In this document: piece after piece, positions 14,126 through 15,666 of the stretch
Numbering within the stretch: position 1 is the first letter of the stretch
Layout of the letters: each line of letters starts with the position of its first letter
Origin: Actinophytocola sp045807065
GTDB taxonomy: Bacteria; Actinomycetota; Actinomycetes; Mycobacteriales; Pseudonocardiaceae
Direction of reading: 5' to 3'
DNA: 15,666 nt
Assembly: GCF_045807065.1 (NCBI RefSeq)
Contig: NZ_JBJMIE010000542.1
Location: 1-15,666 of the forward strand
Position numbers and translations under genes: made by a program
Notes under the pieces: model-generated
What the model was told of the DNA's origin: nothing
Databases searched by the model: none
Seen by the model: only the letters and a program-made list of their open reading frames with translations

Positions 14126-15666
14126 TCACCGGGCGGCGGTCTCCCCTGTGAGTTCGCGGACATCCTCGGCGCCGTCGAGGAAGCCGCCCGACTGGTGTTG
14201 CCACAGGCGCGCGTACGTGCCGTGCCGCGCCAGCAGCTCCTCGTGGGTGCCCTGTTCGATGATCTCGCCGTGGTCCATGACGACCAGCTGGTCCATGCGG
14301 GCCACGGTGCTCAGGCGGTGTGCCACCACGAGTGCGGTGCGGCCCGCCATGATCCGCCACAGCGCCTCCTGGATCAGCACCTCGCTCTCCGAGTCCAGCG
14401 CGCTCGTCGCCTCGTCCAGCAGCAGGATCGGGGCGTCCCGCAGGATGGCTCTGGCCAGGGCGACCCGCTGGCGCTGGCCGCCGGAGAGCTTGACGCCGCG
14501 TTCGCCGACCAGGGTGTCGAAGCCGTCGGGCAGGGTGTCGGCGAACTCGGTGACGTGGGCCGCGCGGGCCGCGGCCAGCACCTCCTCGGTCGTGGCGTCG
14601 GGGCGGGCGAAGGCGATGTTGTCGCGCAGGGTGCGGTGGAACATCGCCGGTTCCTGCGGCACGTAGGCGATCAGGCTCCGCAGGTCCGCCTGCCGCAGCC
14701 GCGCGATGTCCTGGCCGCCGACCCGGATCGTGCCCGACTCGATGTCCATCATGCGCAGCAGCAGCTGGGTGAGCGTCGTCTTGCCGCCGCCGGAACGGCC
14801 GACCAGACCGACCTTCGTGCCGCTGTCCACCACCAGGTTCAGGCCCGTGAACAGGACCGGCGCGCCCGCGTGGGCGAACCGGACGTCCTCGAAGCGGATG
14901 TCGGCCGCGGCCGGTCGCAGCGGTTCCGGCGACGGCGGGTCGAGCACCGTCGGCGGCGCGAGCAGCAGCTCGGTGAACTGCGCGGCCTCGGTCAGCGAGC
15001 TCTCGATCCGCCGGTAGATCTGGTTGAACTCGAACATGATCCCCGTCGCGCTGAAGAAGTACGCGAACACGACGATGATCGCCTCGACGCCGAGCCGCCC
15101 GCTGACGCCGACCGCCACCAGCAGGCCGAGTGCGTTGGTGAGCACGGAGACCGTGGCGACCACGGTGTCGATGCGCAGGTTCGCGTAGTCCCACGACCGC
15201 AGCGCGAGCGAACGCAGGTCGGCCACCCGGCCGCGGTGCTCCTCGGCCTCCCGGTCCTCGGCGGCGAAGGCACGCACGGTCGCCATGTTGCCGATGGTGT
15301 CCGCGACGTGCCCGGACACGCGGGCGAACGCCGCCTCCCGCTGGTCGACCAGCTTCTGGCGGCGACGCACGAGCGGCGCCACGGCGAACCCGGTCACCAC
15401 GATGAGGCCGACCAGCACCACCACCAGCATCGGGTCGTAGCCCCACAGCACCACCGAGGCGAACAACAGCGGCACGACCTTCGCGATCACCGAGAACGCC
15501 ATCGTGTCGATGAACTCCTCGAACCGCGACGCGAAGCTCAGCACCCGCTTGGTCAGCGAGCCGGCGAAGTTGTCGTGGAAGAATGCGAGGTCCTTCCCCA
15601 GCAGCTCGTCCATCGCCTCGACATAGAGCGACTCGATGCCGCGGATCTCTGCGCGTGCGATGAACG
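14126..15666 (-). CDS. ABC exporter half-transporter (membrane plus ATPase domains), start beyond window
   Basis: A type I ABC exporter of the MsbA/LmrA sort, with transmembrane and nucleotide-binding domains in one chain; two copies or a partner would form the pump. About 512 residues are visible. The frame stays open to the window edge (FIARAEIRGIESLYVEAM before the first internal Met at 15613), so the true start and the first membrane helices are missing. Membrane segments include VVPLLFASVVLWGY, MLVVVLVGLIVVTGFAVAPL and AIIVVFAYFFSATGIMFEF. The ATPase domain has Walker A GRSGGGKTT (about 14775-14803), Q-loop AYVPQEP, signature LSGGQRQRVALA (about 14455-14490), Walker B ILLLDEATSALDS (about 14393-14431) and H-loop VAHRLST (about 14308-14328). 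All catalytic motifs are intact. Cargo is unknown. The methyltransferase follows 26 bases downstream. Confidence 0.93.
   Translation of the reverse strand, partial: FIARAEIRGIESLYVEAMDELLGKDLAFFHDNFAGSLTKRVLSFASRFEEFIDTMAFSVIAKVVPLLFASVVLWGYDPMLVVVLVGLIVVTGFAVAPLVRRRQKLVDQREAAFARVSGHVADTIGNMATVRAFAAEDREAEEHRGRVADLRSLALRSWDYANLRIDTVVATVSVLTNALGLLVAVGVSGRLGVEAIIVVFAYFFSATGIMFEFNQIYRRIESSLTEAAQFTELLLAPPTVLDPPSPEPLRPAAADIRFEDVRFAHAGAPVLFTGLNLVVDSGTKVGLVGRSGGGKTTLTQLLLRMMDIESGTIRVGGQDIARLRQADLRSLIAYVPQEPAMFHRTLRDNIAFARPDATTEEVLAAARAAHVTEFADTLPDGFDTLVGERGVKLSGGQRQRVALARAILRDAPILLLDEATSALDSESEVLIQEALWRIMAGRTALVVAHRLSTVARMDQLVVMDHGEIIEQGTHEELLARHGTYARLWQHQSGGFLDGAEDVRELTGETAAR

Noticed and set aside
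1..15666. tRNA, rRNA, CRISPR arrays, tandem repeats, phage or defence genes
   Set aside because: None recognised on either strand; the coding density is high and the gene set is ordinary B12 synthesis apart from the points listed.

Overview
The window comes from a very GC-rich actinomycete chromosome. Gene content and wording of the proteins (aerobic-type CobG, CobN paired with a fused ChlI/ChlD-like chelatase subunit, fused CobIJ, fused CobL) fit a Pseudonocardiales-type organism; the genus is an inference and cannot be fixed from the sequence alone. About 13.1 kb of the 15.7 kb is one cobalamin (vitamin B12) biosynthesis locus built from four transcription blocks, followed by a short transposase relic and the ends of an unrelated-looking methyltransferase/ABC-exporter pair.

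Layout. Block 1 (minus strand, 3519 down to 1): a cobalamin riboswitch aptamer (3428-3519), then the ChlI/ChlD-type cobaltochelatase subunit (1402-3387), cobO (788-1402) and cobB (1-794, cut by the window edge), all touching or overlapping. Block 2 (plus strand, 3579-6279): cobL, cobM, cobK, each overlapping the next by 4 bases. Block 3 (minus strand, 9491 down to 6251): cobG, cobH, cobI-cobJ, again with 4-base overlaps. Block 4 (plus strand): cobN (9516-13091), divergent from cobG across only 24 bases. At 13182 to about 13505 lies a truncated IS5-type transposase. Then on the minus strand come an ABC exporter half-transporter (14126 to the edge) and a small SAM-dependent methyltransferase (13518-14099).

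How the genes fit together. CobI, CobG, CobJ, CobM, CobK, CobL and CobH cover most of the oxygen-dependent route from precorrin-2 to hydrogenobyrinate; CobB makes the a,c-diamide; CobN with the ChlI/ChlD-like subunit inserts cobalt; CobO adenosylates the corrin. Not seen here: cobA, cobF, cobQ, cobD/cobC and the lower-ligand genes, so the pathway must be completed elsewhere.

Main surprises. (1) The fused cobIJ frame carries one in-frame TAA at 6806-6808, inside the CobJ half, while all sequence after it stays in frame and well conserved. (2) The riboswitch and its likely promoter sit back to back with, and run into, the start of cobL. (3) cobG and cobN appear to be leaderless genes fired from one shared AT-rich core, so only the chelatase-cobO-cobB arm shows a B12 sensor in this window.
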